A stretch of 64,000 bases of DNA from Tenacibaculum gallaicum (GTDB lineage: Bacteria; Bacteroidota; Bacteroidia; Flavobacteriales; Flavobacteriaceae): positions 784,241 through 848,240 of the forward strand of contig NZ_QUNS01000001.1 of NCBI RefSeq assembly GCF_003387615.1. The letters are read 5' to 3'. Below, one piece after another: positions 1 through 8,922 of this stretch. Below the pieces are notes generated by a model that saw only the letters and a list, made by a program, of their open reading frames with translations, ran no database searches and was not told the DNA's origin. How positions within the stretch are numbered: position 1 is the stretch's first letter; each line of letters begins with the position of its first letter. The position numbers and the translations under genes are program-made.

Positions 1-771
1 TTACTTTTTATATTTACGAATAGCTTCTTTAATCTTTTCAATTCTGTTTTCAGGGTCAGGGTGTGTGCTTTGAAATTCAGGAACTCTATTAGGGCCTGCA
101 GCTGCTTTTAAAATTTCCATGACCCCAATTAAGCTTTCAGGGTTATAACCGGCATCAATCATTAATTTAACACCTAATTCATCACTTTCTAGTTCATCAC
201 CACGGCCGTTCTTTAATAAGGTTTGTTGTCCGATGTTATTGGCTAATTGTCCCAAATCAGCACCTACAGAAGCTCCCATGGTTAGTAATTTCCAAAAGTT
301 AGCATCCGTAATTCGTTCATTGGAGTGTTTTCCTAGTACATGACCTATTTCGTGTCCTAAAACTCCTGCCAATTGATCTTCATTTTTTAATTGAGAAAAT
401 AAAGCATGAGTAATAAAAACTTGTCCTCCAGGTAAGGCAAAAGCGTTAATTGTTTTTTCATCTCTTAAAAGGTGAAAGTTGAATTGGTAGCCAGATTTTT
501 TTGCTACGGTGTTGTTTACAAGCTTAGCACCTACTTTGTCTACCAATACCTGAGCATTTTCGTTAGGATACAAACCTCCGTGTTGCTGAGTCATTATAGG
601 GGTTTGTCGTAGTCCGATAGCAATTTCTTGTTCTGGAGATAAGCTAACAGCTTGTGTTTTTCCTGTGTAAGGGTTTACCTCTTGTTGACTGCATTTACGT
701 AAATAAGCAAAAGCTACAATAGCTATCCCTATAAGTAAACGAGTTTTAAAACCTCCTTTAATTTTCATCAA
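1..771 (-). CDS. M48 family metalloprotease, membrane-anchored or lipoprotein
   Basis: A 256-aa zinc protease probably acting in the periplasm on misfolded or envelope proteins. Residues 11-24 are a hydrophobic N-terminal signal or anchor followed by a Cys at 27, which may be a lipidation site. The zinc site is HEIGH at 140-144, and Glu195 in the ELESDELG stretch is the expected third ligand. The gene is complete: its stop codon is the first three bases of the window. It is divergent from the phenylalanine hydroxylase gene. The family (M48, BepA/LoiP-like) is clear; the substrate is unknown. Confidence 0.88.
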   Translation of the reverse strand: MMKIKGGFKTRLLIGIAIVAFAYLRKCSQQEVNPYTGKTQAVSLSPEQEIAIGLRQTPIMTQQHGGLYPNENAQVLVDKVGAKLVNNTVAKKSGYQFNFHLLRDEKTINAFALPGGQVFITHALFSQLKNEDQLAGVLGHEIGHVLGKHSNERITDANFWKLLTMGASVGADLGQLANNIGQQTLLKNGRGDELESDELGVKLMIDAGYNPESLIGVMEILKAAAGPNRVPEFQSTHPDPENRIEKIKEAIRKYKK

Positions 772-883
772 TATGTTGTTTTATTAGTCCCGAAAGTAAA
801 AATACAAAATATATAATTTAACGGATATCAATTTTTTGTGAACTATAAAAAACTTAAATTTACACAGCAAAACAAACAACATT

Positions 884-2641
884 ATGGAGCCTCACTTTGA
901 ATTGAACGAAGTTACTAAGAAGTTACCCAAGCACTTACATAAGTTTGTGGTACAACAGCCATATGATGAATATACGGCTCAAAACCAAGCTGTATGGCGT
1001 TATGTGATGCGTATGAATGTAGATTATTTAGGAAAAGTAGCACATGATTCGTATTTAGAGGGGCTGAAAAAAACAGGTATTTCAGTAGAAAAAATTCCTT
1101 ATATGCAAGGGATGAACCGTATTTTGAAAGAAATTGGTTGGGCAGCAGTGTCTGTAGATGGATTTATACCGCCAAATGCTTTTATGGAGTTTCAAGCATA
1201 TAATGTGCTAGTAATCGCATCCGATATGCGTACGATAGATCATATTGAATATACGCCTGCACCAGACATTATTCATGAGGCAGCAGGTCATGCGCCAATT
1301 ATCGCAAATCCAGAGTACGCTGAATATTTAAGGCGTTTTGGAGAAATAGGAGCAAAAGCAATTTCTTCTGCAAAAGATTATGAAATGTATGAAGCTATTC
1401 GTTTGTTGTCTATTTTAAAAGAAGACCCTAACTCTACTCAAAAAGATATTGACGAAGCGCAAGAAAAAGTTGAGTGGTTACAAGATAATATGGGAGAACT
1501 TTCAGAAATGGCTCAAATTAGAAACTTACACTGGTGGACAGTTGAGTATGGATTGATTGGAACTCTTGAAAACCCCAAAATTTATGGAGCAGGATTGCTA
1601 TCTTCCATAGGAGAAAGTAAATGGTGTATGAAAGATGAGGTAAAAAAAGTTCCGTATACATTAGATGCTGCCAACGTAAGTTTTGATATTACTAAGCCAC
1701 AACCTCAATTGTTTGTTACGCCAGATTTTGCTCACTTAAGTTTGGTGTTGGAGCAGTTTGCGAATAAGATGGCAATACGAACAGGAGGATTGAAAGGTGT
1801 AGAAAAGCTAATAAATTCCAAAAATGTAGGAACTATTGAGTTAAGTACTGGTGTTCAAATATCAGGAGTTTTTACAAATGTAATTACCGATGAAAATAAC
1901 AAAGCTATTTATGTGCAAACGACAGGTCCTACTGCGTTAGCAAATAGAGATAAAGAATTAATAGGTCACGGAATTACTTATCATGCAGAAGGTTTTGGAA
2001 GTCCGATAGGGAAGTTAAAAGGAATTAATATTCCGATAGAAAATATGAGTCCGCGTGATTTGAAGGCTTATGGAATTTATGAAGGAGAGCAAGTTACGTT
2101 AGAGTTTGAAGGAGGAATAAAAGTAGTAGGAGAAGTTATTACTGGAACTAGAGATTTACGTGGTAGAATTTTACTGATTTCTTTTGAAAACTGTATGGTT
2201 ACTCATGGAGAAACACTATTGTTTCATCCAGATTGGGGAATTTATGATATGGCGGTTGGAGTTGAGATAGTATCAGCTTTTGCTGGATCAGCAGATGTGG
2301 TTTCTTTTGGAGATGTTGGGAAAGTATCGGAAACTAAAACCCACAAAATTCAATATTCTGAGTCAGACAAAAAATTATATAGTTTGTATGACAAAGTAAG
2401 AGAGATAAGAGAAAATGGCATGGTTTCTGAGGAAAAAATTCAGGAAATTTTTAAAGAAGTAAACACGCAGTTTAAAAACGATTGGTTATTGCCATTAGAG
2501 TTGTTAGAATTAGCTGTGCTAAACAATTTTTCAATAAAAGAAACGTTACGTGAATACATTGAAAACATGAAAAGTAACAAGAGTTACACTACGTTAATTG
2601 AAAACGGTTTACTTTTGTTGGAAAATTACCAAGAAGTATAA
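884..2641 (+). CDS. Aromatic amino acid hydroxylase (phenylalanine 4-monooxygenase)
   Basis: Pterin- and iron-dependent hydroxylase, most likely converting phenylalanine to tyrosine. The iron ligands are visible: His131 and His136 in HEAAGH, and Glu221 in WWTVEYG. At 585 aa it is about twice the length of the compact proteobacterial PhhA. The catalytic domain is N-terminal (about 1-300) and a C-terminal extension of about 280 residues is typical of Bacteroidetes versions. A -7-like box with one mismatch lies about 25 bases upstream. The rhodanese gene begins one base after the stop, so the two are probably co-transcribed. Whether Phe or Trp is the substrate cannot be read from the sequence. 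Confidence 0.9.
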   Translation: MEPHFELNEVTKKLPKHLHKFVVQQPYDEYTAQNQAVWRYVMRMNVDYLGKVAHDSYLEGLKKTGISVEKIPYMQGMNRILKEIGWAAVSVDGFIPPNAFMEFQAYNVLVIASDMRTIDHIEYTPAPDIIHEAAGHAPIIANPEYAEYLRRFGEIGAKAISSAKDYEMYEAIRLLSILKEDPNSTQKDIDEAQEKVEWLQDNMGELSEMAQIRNLHWWTVEYGLIGTLENPKIYGAGLLSSIGESKWCMKDEVKKVPYTLDAANVSFDITKPQPQLFVTPDFAHLSLVLEQFANKMAIRTGGLKGVEKLINSKNVGTIELSTGVQISGVFTNVITDENNKAIYVQTTGPTALANRDKELIGHGITYHAEGFGSPIGKLKGINIPIENMSPRDLKAYGIYEGEQVTLEFEGGIKVVGEVITGTRDLRGRILLISFENCMVTHGETLLFHPDWGIYDMAVGVEIVSAFAGSADVVSFGDVGKVSETKTHKIQYSESDKKLYSLYDKVREIRENGMVSEEKIQEIFKEVNTQFKNDWLLPLELLELAVLNNFSIKETLREYIENMKSNKSYTTLIENGLLLLENYQEV

Positions 2642-2642
2642 A

Positions 2643-2957
2643 ATGGGATTATTTAATTTATTTAGAAAGAAAAATATGAGTAACGAAATACAGGAATATT
2701 TAGCTAAAGGAGCGGTTGTACTAGATGTAAGAACTTTAGCAGAATGGAATGAAGGGCATAGCGAAGGAGCTAAGCATATTGTGTTAGCTACGATTCCTAC
2801 AAATGTAGATGAGATTAAATCGTGGAACAAACCAGTAATTGCAGTATGTAGAAGTGGTGGTAGAAGCGGACAAGCAGCCGAGTTTTTACAAAATCATGGA
2901 ATAGATGTAATTAATGGAGGTCCTTGGCAAAATGTAGATCAATTTTTAGTAAAATAA
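2643..2957 (+). CDS. Rhodanese-like domain protein
   Basis: Small single-domain sulfurtransferase-like protein of about 104 aa. The active-site loop CRSGGRSG carries the expected catalytic Cys, and the VLDVRTLAEWNEGH stretch is the CH2A-type motif. The ATG at 2643, two bases after the hydroxylase stop, was chosen over an upstream in-frame ATG at 2598 that lies inside the hydroxylase gene. A second ATG at 2676 is also possible and would remove the MGLFNLFRKKN leader. The sulfur donor and acceptor are unknown. Confidence 0.85.
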   Translation: MGLFNLFRKKNMSNEIQEYLAKGAVVLDVRTLAEWNEGHSEGAKHIVLATIPTNVDEIKSWNKPVIAVCRSGGRSGQAAEFLQNHGIDVINGGPWQNVDQFLVK

Positions 2958-2968
2958 ATACATAAAGA

Positions 2969-3919
2969 TTAAAAGTTTATAAAAGGAAATGCTTGTAAAA
3001 GTGTTTCCTTTTTTTGTTGCAGCTTTTTTAAAAATGATTGATGTGCTTCTGAACTAGGATTAAAAGGCTTATGATTTAAGCCTCTTTGAATGGTTTCAAC
3101 TTCTTGCATAGTTTGGTTAGATTTTTCTGTAATCCAAACCTCTTTAAATTTTTTCCAGATATAATTTATAGCGGTTTTGTTTGGGTGGATCATGTCTTCA
3201 TTATAAAAACGATAGTCACGCAACTCATCCATCATAATCTCATACGAAGGGAAATAATAAAGATTGTTTCTAGGTTCTACTACTTGATGTATGGCAGAAA
3301 GTAAATGTGCTTTACTACGCTGATTTTCTATAAAACCATCTTTTATATGTCGCACAGGAGATACCGTATAAATAATTGAAATATCTTTATTTATTGATTT
3401 AACTAAAGAATTGATCGCTTCTAAGCTCTCTGAAATTTCTTCAACAATTAATAATTCTTTTGAAAATATTTTTTGCGGAACTTTATGACAATTGGCGACC
3501 AAAGTATTTGAAGTGATTTCTCGATAAACCCAAGCAGTACCTATAGTGATAATAAGATGCGTGGTGTTTCTCAGTTGCTGAAAAGTTTGTTGTATTGATG
3601 AGTTTAAGTTGTTTAATAACTCATCCTTGTCAGAAGTGCTTAAGCTAGAATGTGCTTCAAAAGAATGCCAACGTTCATTGTGAAAGAAAATATCTTTATC
3701 AGTATATTTTTCTTCGTTTATAGCTTTTGTAATTAAACTTTCAATCGCTTTTGGGTGGAATAAAATACCCAATGGGTTTTGTTTTGATTGAAATTTATAA
3801 TAGTTTAGTTTATCACCAATGTTTTCAGAAAAACAAGAACCTAATAATAATAGCTTTGATTGGTAGCTAATTTGATTGTGTTTTTGTTTTATAAGTGGTA
3901 TTTGCGTCTGAAAATTCAT
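2969..3919 (-). CDS. GSCFA family protein
   Basis: Member of the GSCFA family, an SGNH/GDSL-hydrolase-like fold named for the motif seen here as LLLGSCFSENIG near the N-terminus, which would hold the nucleophile region. About 316 aa from the ATG at 3919. The ORF can be extended to 3940, but MNFQTQIPL is the usual family start. It converges on the rhodanese gene, and its last codons contain that gene's terminator. The substrate is unknown; esterase activity is inferred from fold only. Confidence 0.85.
   Translation of the reverse strand: MNFQTQIPLIKQKHNQISYQSKLLLLGSCFSENIGDKLNYYKFQSKQNPLGILFHPKAIESLITKAINEEKYTDKDIFFHNERWHSFEAHSSLSTSDKDELLNNLNSSIQQTFQQLRNTTHLIITIGTAWVYREITSNTLVANCHKVPQKIFSKELLIVEEISESLEAINSLVKSINKDISIIYTVSPVRHIKDGFIENQRSKAHLLSAIHQVVEPRNNLYYFPSYEIMMDELRDYRFYNEDMIHPNKTAINYIWKKFKEVWITEKSNQTMQEVETIQRGLNHKPFNPSSEAHQSFLKKLQQKKETLLQAFPFINF
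2981..3015 (+). terminator. Rho-independent terminator of the hydroxylase-rhodanese operon
   Basis: AAAAGGAAA at 2981-2989 pairs with TTTCCTTTT at 3004-3012. The stem extends through two G-T wobbles and three more pairs to a four-base GTAA loop, and is followed by a T-run. It lies inside the 3' end of the convergent GSCFA gene. Confidence 0.75.
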
Positions 3920-4001
3920 GAGTTTTGAGAAAAATAACAATCAAAAATAAGTATAAAATATTCATAAGAAGCACTATAAGTTCCTAGTTTATGAAAATTT
4001 G

Positions 4002-4009
4002 TATCTTTG
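4002..4009 (+). promoter_or_regulatory. Predicted -7 element of the MerR-B12 regulator gene
   Basis: TATCTTTG is an exact match to the Bacteroidetes -7 consensus TAnnTTTG. It ends 21 bases before the TTG codon at 4031 and overlaps the more upstream TTG at 4007, which therefore cannot be the start codon if this promoter is used. No convincing -33 TTTG was found. Confidence 0.6.
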
Positions 4010-4030
4010 TTCAAAAGAATTCAGAATAAA

Positions 4031-4924
4031 TTGAACAATATAAAATCTACTTTCACAATTAAAGACCTGGAAAATATTTCAGGAATTAAGGCCCATACTA
4101 TTCGAATTTGGGAGAAACGATATAATCTGTTATCACCTGATAGGACAGATACAAATATTCGTTATTATTCTTCTGAGAACTTACAGAAGTTGCTTAATGT
4201 AGTATTGTTGAATAAAAACAATATAAAGATTTCTAAAATAGCCGAAATGTCTGATGACACAATCGTTTTAAAGGCAAGAGAGTTGGCTTTTAAAATGGCT
4301 GTAAATGACGAAGCAATAAATTCTTTTAAGTTGGCAATGTTTCAGTTTGATAAAACGTTATTTAACAATGCTTACAATAGGTTACTTAAAAGAAAAACGT
4401 TTAGAGAAATCTTCAAAGACGTTTTTGTACCTTTTTTAAATCATATAGGGTTATTGTGGCAAACAGATACGTTGTTGCCAGCACATGAGCATTTTATTTC
4501 GAATTTAATTGTCCAGAAAATTCAAATAAACATAGAGAAGTTAGAGTATTCTAATAATAATTCAGAAATGAGCTATGTGTTATTTTTACCTGAAAATGAG
4601 ATTCATGAATTAGGATTGATGTACCTAAATTATGAACTTATACTAAGAGGGTATAATACGATTTATTTAGGGCAAAGCCTGCCTTTAGATAATTTAGATT
4701 GTTTTTTTAAAAGTAAATCGAAAGTTTGTTTTATTACATCTATGACTGTTCAGCCATACGATGATAAAGTAGAAGAATATTTTTCAGAAATTGAAGCTGT
4801 ACTTGAAAACACTAACCATGAATTGATTGCTATAGGAAACAAAGTGATGGCTGTTGATAATGTAGATTTTAAAGCTAAAATAAAAGTGTATTCCTCCCTT
4901 AAAATATTTTTAAATCAGTTCTAA
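4031..4924 (+). CDS. MerR family regulator with B12-binding domain (CarH/LitR type photoreceptor)
   Basis: About 297 aa. The N-terminal MerR winged-helix domain (TIKDLENISGIKAHTIRIWEKRY) is followed by a cobalamin-binding region. The pocket of light-sensing CarH proteins is preserved: Trp143, exactly nine residues, then Glu153-His154 (Wx9EH), and His192 in EIHELG as the predicted lower axial ligand. In CarH, adenosylcobalamin stabilises a DNA-bound repressor in the dark and light releases it. It sits directly upstream of the carotenoid genes, its expected target. TTG at 4031 (MNNIKSTFTIKDLEN) is preferred because the longer TTG start at 4007 overlaps the -7 box. Confidence 0.88.
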   Translation: MNNIKSTFTIKDLENISGIKAHTIRIWEKRYNLLSPDRTDTNIRYYSSENLQKLLNVVLLNKNNIKISKIAEMSDDTIVLKARELAFKMAVNDEAINSFKLAMFQFDKTLFNNAYNRLLKRKTFREIFKDVFVPFLNHIGLLWQTDTLLPAHEHFISNLIVQKIQINIEKLEYSNNNSEMSYVLFLPENEIHELGLMYLNYELILRGYNTIYLGQSLPLDNLDCFFKSKSKVCFITSMTVQPYDDKVEEYFSEIEAVLENTNHELIAIGNKVMAVDNVDFKAKIKVYSSLKIFLNQF

Positions 4925-5135
4925 TTTTTTTTGATCTATATAATTTTGTTTATTTTTTATTTGTTTTTGTTAAACAAAAAATGTAATTTTGACTAATGTT
5001 TTGATTTTCAATACATATTTTTTTAACGAAACTAATTTTGTTTAATGTTTTTTAGTATAAAATAAACAAAGTCTACCGAAGCTGAAAAGTAGACTATAAA
5101 AAATAAGAGTAAGCAATAATTTAAAGTGTGAAATT
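4925..5135 (+). promoter_or_regulatory. Leader/operator region of the fasciclin-carotenoid genes
   Basis: AT-rich 211-bp region. It holds a perfect 17-bp palindrome (TTTTTGTT-A-AACAAAAA, 4964-4980) and two near-identical direct repeats 49 bp apart: TTTTGACTAATGTTTTG at 4987-5003 and TTTTGTTTAATGTTTTT at 5036-5052. A hairpin of AGTCTAC (5070-5076) with GTAGACT (5089-5095) follows in the likely 5' leader. The repeats are seen directly. Calling them operators of the adjacent CarH-type regulator is inference. Confidence 0.45.
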
Positions 5136-6092
5136 ATGAAAGTAAAGAATTTGACCTCGGTGTTGTTTTTGGGTTTGTTTTTAAGTTTTGGTTTATTAAC
5201 ATCATGTAGTGATGATGACCCAGTAATAGAAAAACCAAAGAATATAGTTAATGTAGCAGTTGCAGATTCTAATTTAAGTGTTTTGGTTGCAGCTTTGCAA
5301 AAAGCTGATTTAGTATCAGCATTACAAGCTGACGGGCCTTATACTGTTTTTGCTCCAACTGATGCAGCATTTCAGGTGTTGCTAGATAGTAATGACTCAT
5401 GGAATTCATTAGATGATATTCCAGTAGAAACATTAAAGTCGGTATTGTTATTTCATGTGATAAGTGGTGAAGTAAAAGCGGCAGATTTATCTAATACTTA
5501 TGTGAATACCTTGTCAACAGGTCCAAATGATGAGATGTTGTCATTACAAGTAGAAGTTGATGGAGCAGTGGAGTTTAATGGGGATTCAAAACCAATTGCT
5601 ACAGATGTTATGGCTTCAAACGGAGTTATACATACAATAGATAAAGTAATGTTACCAGCTAATGTAGCGACCTTAGCGTTAAATAATAGTGGTTTTACTT
5701 CTTTGGTAGCAGCATTAACAGATAGCCGTCATACTACAGATTTTGTTTCTTTATTAAAAGAGGATGGGCCATATACAATCTTTGCTCCTACAAATGATGC
5801 ATTTCAAGCATTGTTAGATAGTAATGATTCTTGGAATTCATTAGCAGATATTCCTATTGCAACATTAGAAGCAGTATTAAAGTATCATGTGTTTGCAGGA
5901 GGAAATGTGCAGTCAGATGAATTAAGCGACGATCAAGAAATTACAATGTTTGATGGCAATATAGTTACAGTTGATTTATCTAGCGGAGCAAAATTAGATA
6001 CAAGTTCAGGGCAATCTGTTGTAATCTCTTTAACCGATGTGCAAGGAACTAATGGAGTAATTCATGTAGTAGATAGTGTTCTTTTGCCTTAG
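5136..6092 (+). CDS. Fasciclin (FAS1) repeat lipoprotein
   Basis: A 318-aa exported protein with a lipoprotein signal peptide (lipobox before Cys in LLTSCSDDD) and two FAS1 domains, roughly residues 37-175 and 180-318. Each contains the YT(V/I)FAPT(D/N)AFQ(V/A)LLDSNDSWNSL block and ends in the G-VIH-(I/V)D-V-LP motif. FAS1 proteins act in surface adhesion, and some bind lipids or carotenoids. The position between the CarH-like regulator and crtI suggests joint regulation. A carotenoid-binding role is speculation. Confidence 0.9.
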   Translation: MKVKNLTSVLFLGLFLSFGLLTSCSDDDPVIEKPKNIVNVAVADSNLSVLVAALQKADLVSALQADGPYTVFAPTDAAFQVLLDSNDSWNSLDDIPVETLKSVLLFHVISGEVKAADLSNTYVNTLSTGPNDEMLSLQVEVDGAVEFNGDSKPIATDVMASNGVIHTIDKVMLPANVATLALNNSGFTSLVAALTDSRHTTDFVSLLKEDGPYTIFAPTNDAFQALLDSNDSWNSLADIPIATLEAVLKYHVFAGGNVQSDELSDDQEITMFDGNIVTVDLSSGAKLDTSSGQSVVISLTDVQGTNGVIHVVDSVLLP

Positions 6093-6110
6093 TTTTATAG
6101 TAATGTGTTG

Positions 6111-6143
6111 ATTACGAGTAAAAACATTTTTTTCACTCGTAAT
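6111..6143 (+). terminator. Hairpin between the fasciclin gene and crtI
   Basis: ATTACGAGT (6111-6119) pairs with ACTCGTAAT (6135-6143), with A-runs and T-runs in the loop that extend the stem. No strong T-run follows, so it may act as a partial terminator or RNA-processing site rather than a full stop before crtI. Confidence 0.5.
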
Positions 6144-6171
6144 TAATTTAATTATATTTATAAGAAATAAT

Positions 6172-7653
6172 TTGAAAAAAAAAGTATACATAATAGGTTC
6201 AGGATTCTCTTCTTTGTCGGCATCATGTTATTTAGCCAAGGCTGGGTATGAAGTAACTGTGTTAGAAAAAAATGCTACCATTGGTGGGAGAGCAAGACAA
6301 TTATTGAGAGAAGGGTTTACTTTTGATATAGGTCCTACATGGTATTGGATGCCAGATGTTTTTGAAAAGTTTTTCGCAGATTTTGGTAAGAAGCCATCAG
6401 ATTACTACGAGTTAGAAAGATTAAATCCGGCTTATGAAGTCTACTTTGGAGAAAAAGATTCTATTGTAATTCCAGGAACACTAGAAGAGATTTATGAAGT
6501 TTTCGAAAAAGAAGAAAAAGGAAGTTCAAAACATCTTCAGTCTTTTTTAAAGTCAGCAAAATATAATTATAATGTTTCTATAAATGATTTAGTTTATAAA
6601 CCTGGTGTTTCTCCTTTAGAATTAGTAACTCCAGTTACTATGGGGAAGATATTTCAGTTTTTCTCTACAATTAGACATGAAGTAAGAAAGAAAATTAAAA
6701 GTAAGAAGCTGGTCCAAATTTTAGAGTTCCCAGTATTGTTTTTAGGTGCAAAACCTAGTAATACACCTGCTTTTTACAATTTTATGAATTATGCTGATTT
6801 TGGCTTGGGTACATGGCATCCAAAAGGAGGTATGTATAAGGTAATTGAGGCTATGACCACGCTTGCTACTAGTTTAGGAGTAGCGTTTCAAACCAATGCA
6901 AATGTTGAAGAAATTGTAGTAAATGACAAGGGAGAAACAATTGGTGTTGCGGTAAATGGAAAAATCATGGAGTCTGATCTAGTGTTAAGTGGGGCAGATT
7001 ACCATCATACCGAAACACTACTTCCTAAATATTTAAGACAGTACTCAGAAAGTTATTGGGATAAAAAAACATTTGCACCTTCATCATTACTCTTTTATGT
7101 AGGGTTTGATAAGGAATTAAAAAATGTATGTCATCATACACTGTTTTTTGATACAGATTTTGATGTGCATGCAAAAACAATATATGATGTTCCCAGTTGG
7201 CCAAAAGAACCATTGTTTTATGCGAGCTTTCCCTCAATAACAGATGGTTCTTTTGCGCCTAATGGAAAAGAAGCTGCTACTTTTTTAATTCCATTAGCGC
7301 CAGGTATAGAAGATACTCCAGAGTTGAGAGAGCGCTATTTTAACATTATAATAGAGAGGTTAGAAAGATTAACAAATCAATCCGTTAAAGAGCACGTGTT
7401 GTTTAAAGAAAGCTTCTGTGTAAATGATTTTATAAAGGAGTATAATTCATATAAAGGAAATGCCTATGGTTTAGCAAATATTTTAACGCAAACAGCATTT
7501 TTAAGACCCAAGATAAAAAGTAAAAAGGTAAAGAATTTATTTTTTACAGGACAGTTAACAGTACCAGGACCAGGAGTTCCTCCGTCTTTAATTTCAGGAA
7601 AAATAGCTTCAGATTTAATTTTAAAAACGTACAAAGATGAAACAATTATTTGA
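6172..7653 (+). CDS. crtI: Phytoene desaturase
   Basis: 493-aa FAD-dependent desaturase that converts phytoene to lycopene. The dinucleotide-binding motif IIGSGFSSLSA is at residues 6-16 with the VLEKN acidic strand end. The CrtI signature (FFTGQLTVPGPGVPPSLISG) is near the C-terminus. The start is TTG at 6172, which gives the expected MKKKVYIIGSGF. It overlaps crtB by 17 bases. It is co-directional with crtB, crtZ and crtY, which complete the route to zeaxanthin. No GGPP synthase gene lies in the window. Confidence 0.95.
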   Translation: MKKKVYIIGSGFSSLSASCYLAKAGYEVTVLEKNATIGGRARQLLREGFTFDIGPTWYWMPDVFEKFFADFGKKPSDYYELERLNPAYEVYFGEKDSIVIPGTLEEIYEVFEKEEKGSSKHLQSFLKSAKYNYNVSINDLVYKPGVSPLELVTPVTMGKIFQFFSTIRHEVRKKIKSKKLVQILEFPVLFLGAKPSNTPAFYNFMNYADFGLGTWHPKGGMYKVIEAMTTLATSLGVAFQTNANVEEIVVNDKGETIGVAVNGKIMESDLVLSGADYHHTETLLPKYLRQYSESYWDKKTFAPSSLLFYVGFDKELKNVCHHTLFFDTDFDVHAKTIYDVPSWPKEPLFYASFPSITDGSFAPNGKEAATFLIPLAPGIEDTPELRERYFNIIIERLERLTNQSVKEHVLFKESFCVNDFIKEYNSYKGNAYGLANILTQTAFLRPKIKSKKVKNLFFTGQLTVPGPGVPPSLISGKIASDLILKTYKDETII

Positions 7654-8479
7654 TGAGGTTTCTTACGCATGTAGTAAGTTAGTAACTAAAAAGTATAGTA
7701 CCTCGTTTTCGTTAGCCACGAAGATGTTATCACCCAAAATACGTGCTGATATTTATAATATTTATGGTTTTGTACGCTTTGCGGATGAAATAGTAGACTC
7801 TTTTCATAAATATGATAAAGAGCAATTACTATTAAAATTTGAAAGAGATTATTATGAATCTAAGAATAGAGGAATTAGTTTAAACCCTATTCTAAACTCT
7901 TTCATATATACTGTAAACAAGTATAAAATTTCTGATGATTTAGTACAATCGTTTTTAAAAAGTATGAAAGCTGATTTATATAAAACAGCATATACAACTA
8001 CAGAAGAGTATAATGAATATATCTATGGTTCTGCTGATGTTGTTGGATTAATGTGTTTAAAGGTTTTTGTAAATGGAAATCAACAAAAATATGAAGAGTT
8101 AAAAATTCCTGCGATGCGTTTAGGATCAGCGTTTCAAAAAGTAAATTTTCTAAGAGATCTAAAAGAAGATTTTAACGAATTGAATAGATCTTATTTTCCA
8201 AATATCAATTTTGGAGATTTAAGTGCGGAAGGAAAAAATACAATTATTAAAGAAATAGAAGACGATTTTGACTTTGCTTATAAAAATGGTATTTTAAAGC
8301 TACCAGTTGAAGCAAAATTTGGAGTGTATATGGCGTATAGGTATTATAAAAAGTTATTAAAGAAACTGCAAGATACACCTTCAACAAAAATTATGGATAC
8401 CAGAATTAGAATTTCAAATCCTATGAAAATTAATTTGCTAGCAAGAAGTTATGTAAGGTATAAACTCAATTTAATATGA
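7637..8479 (+). CDS. crtB: Phytoene synthase
   Basis: 280-aa head-to-head prenyl synthase that condenses two geranylgeranyl diphosphates into phytoene. Both Asp-rich substrate-Mg motifs are present: DEIVD early in the protein and NFLRDLKEDF about two thirds along. The start lies 17 bases inside crtI, and the stop overlaps the next gene in ATGA, consistent with coupled translation. Confidence 0.95.
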   Translation: MKQLFDEVSYACSKLVTKKYSTSFSLATKMLSPKIRADIYNIYGFVRFADEIVDSFHKYDKEQLLLKFERDYYESKNRGISLNPILNSFIYTVNKYKISDDLVQSFLKSMKADLYKTAYTTTEEYNEYIYGSADVVGLMCLKVFVNGNQQKYEELKIPAMRLGSAFQKVNFLRDLKEDFNELNRSYFPNINFGDLSAEGKNTIIKEIEDDFDFAYKNGILKLPVEAKFGVYMAYRYYKKLLKKLQDTPSTKIMDTRIRISNPMKINLLARSYVRYKLNLI

Positions 8480-8922
8480 TAAAAAGTGGTATCTTAGGAG
8501 TACTGTTTTTTATGTCGTTCGTTGGTGTTAAAAAAGCCCCTGATTTTGTAGTAAGATACCATGAATTAGCTGCTAAAAAAGCCGAATTGACTTACATAGC
8601 TACTTATAAAAACAGAAAAGAAGTAAGTATTCAGGGGTATGTTGTTTCTCTACAAATGAAACAGGCAAAATATAAAATGATGCCTTGGAGTAAACTAAAA
8701 GTTTTTAATACAAATAAAAACAAATTAGAAGAGTTGATTTCAAAGAATCCTAACAACGTTCATTTAAGATATGTTCGATTAGTAATACAAGAAAATATAC
8801 CTAGTATTTTAGGGTATACATCTTCTATTAAAAAAGATAAACAGTTTTTAAAAGAAGTGCTCCAAAAAAAAGACAGTACAAGTTATTTACATACATATAT
8901 AATTAACAATACATCATTATGA
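8476..8922 (+). CDS. Exported protein of unknown function inside the carotenoid operon
   Basis: 148 aa, not recognised. An N-terminal hydrophobic segment (GILGVLFFMSFVGV) suggests a signal peptide or anchor. The rest is basic and lysine-rich, with no motif seen. It overlaps crtB by four bases (ATGA) and crtZ by four bases, so it is embedded in the translationally coupled crt unit. A role in carotenoid handling or membrane placement is possible but only by context. Confidence 0.8.
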   Translation: MIKSGILGVLFFMSFVGVKKAPDFVVRYHELAAKKAELTYIATYKNRKEVSIQGYVVSLQMKQAKYKMMPWSKLKVFNTNKNKLEELISKNPNNVHLRYVRLVIQENIPSILGYTSSIKKDKQFLKEVLQKKDSTSYLHTYIINNTSL

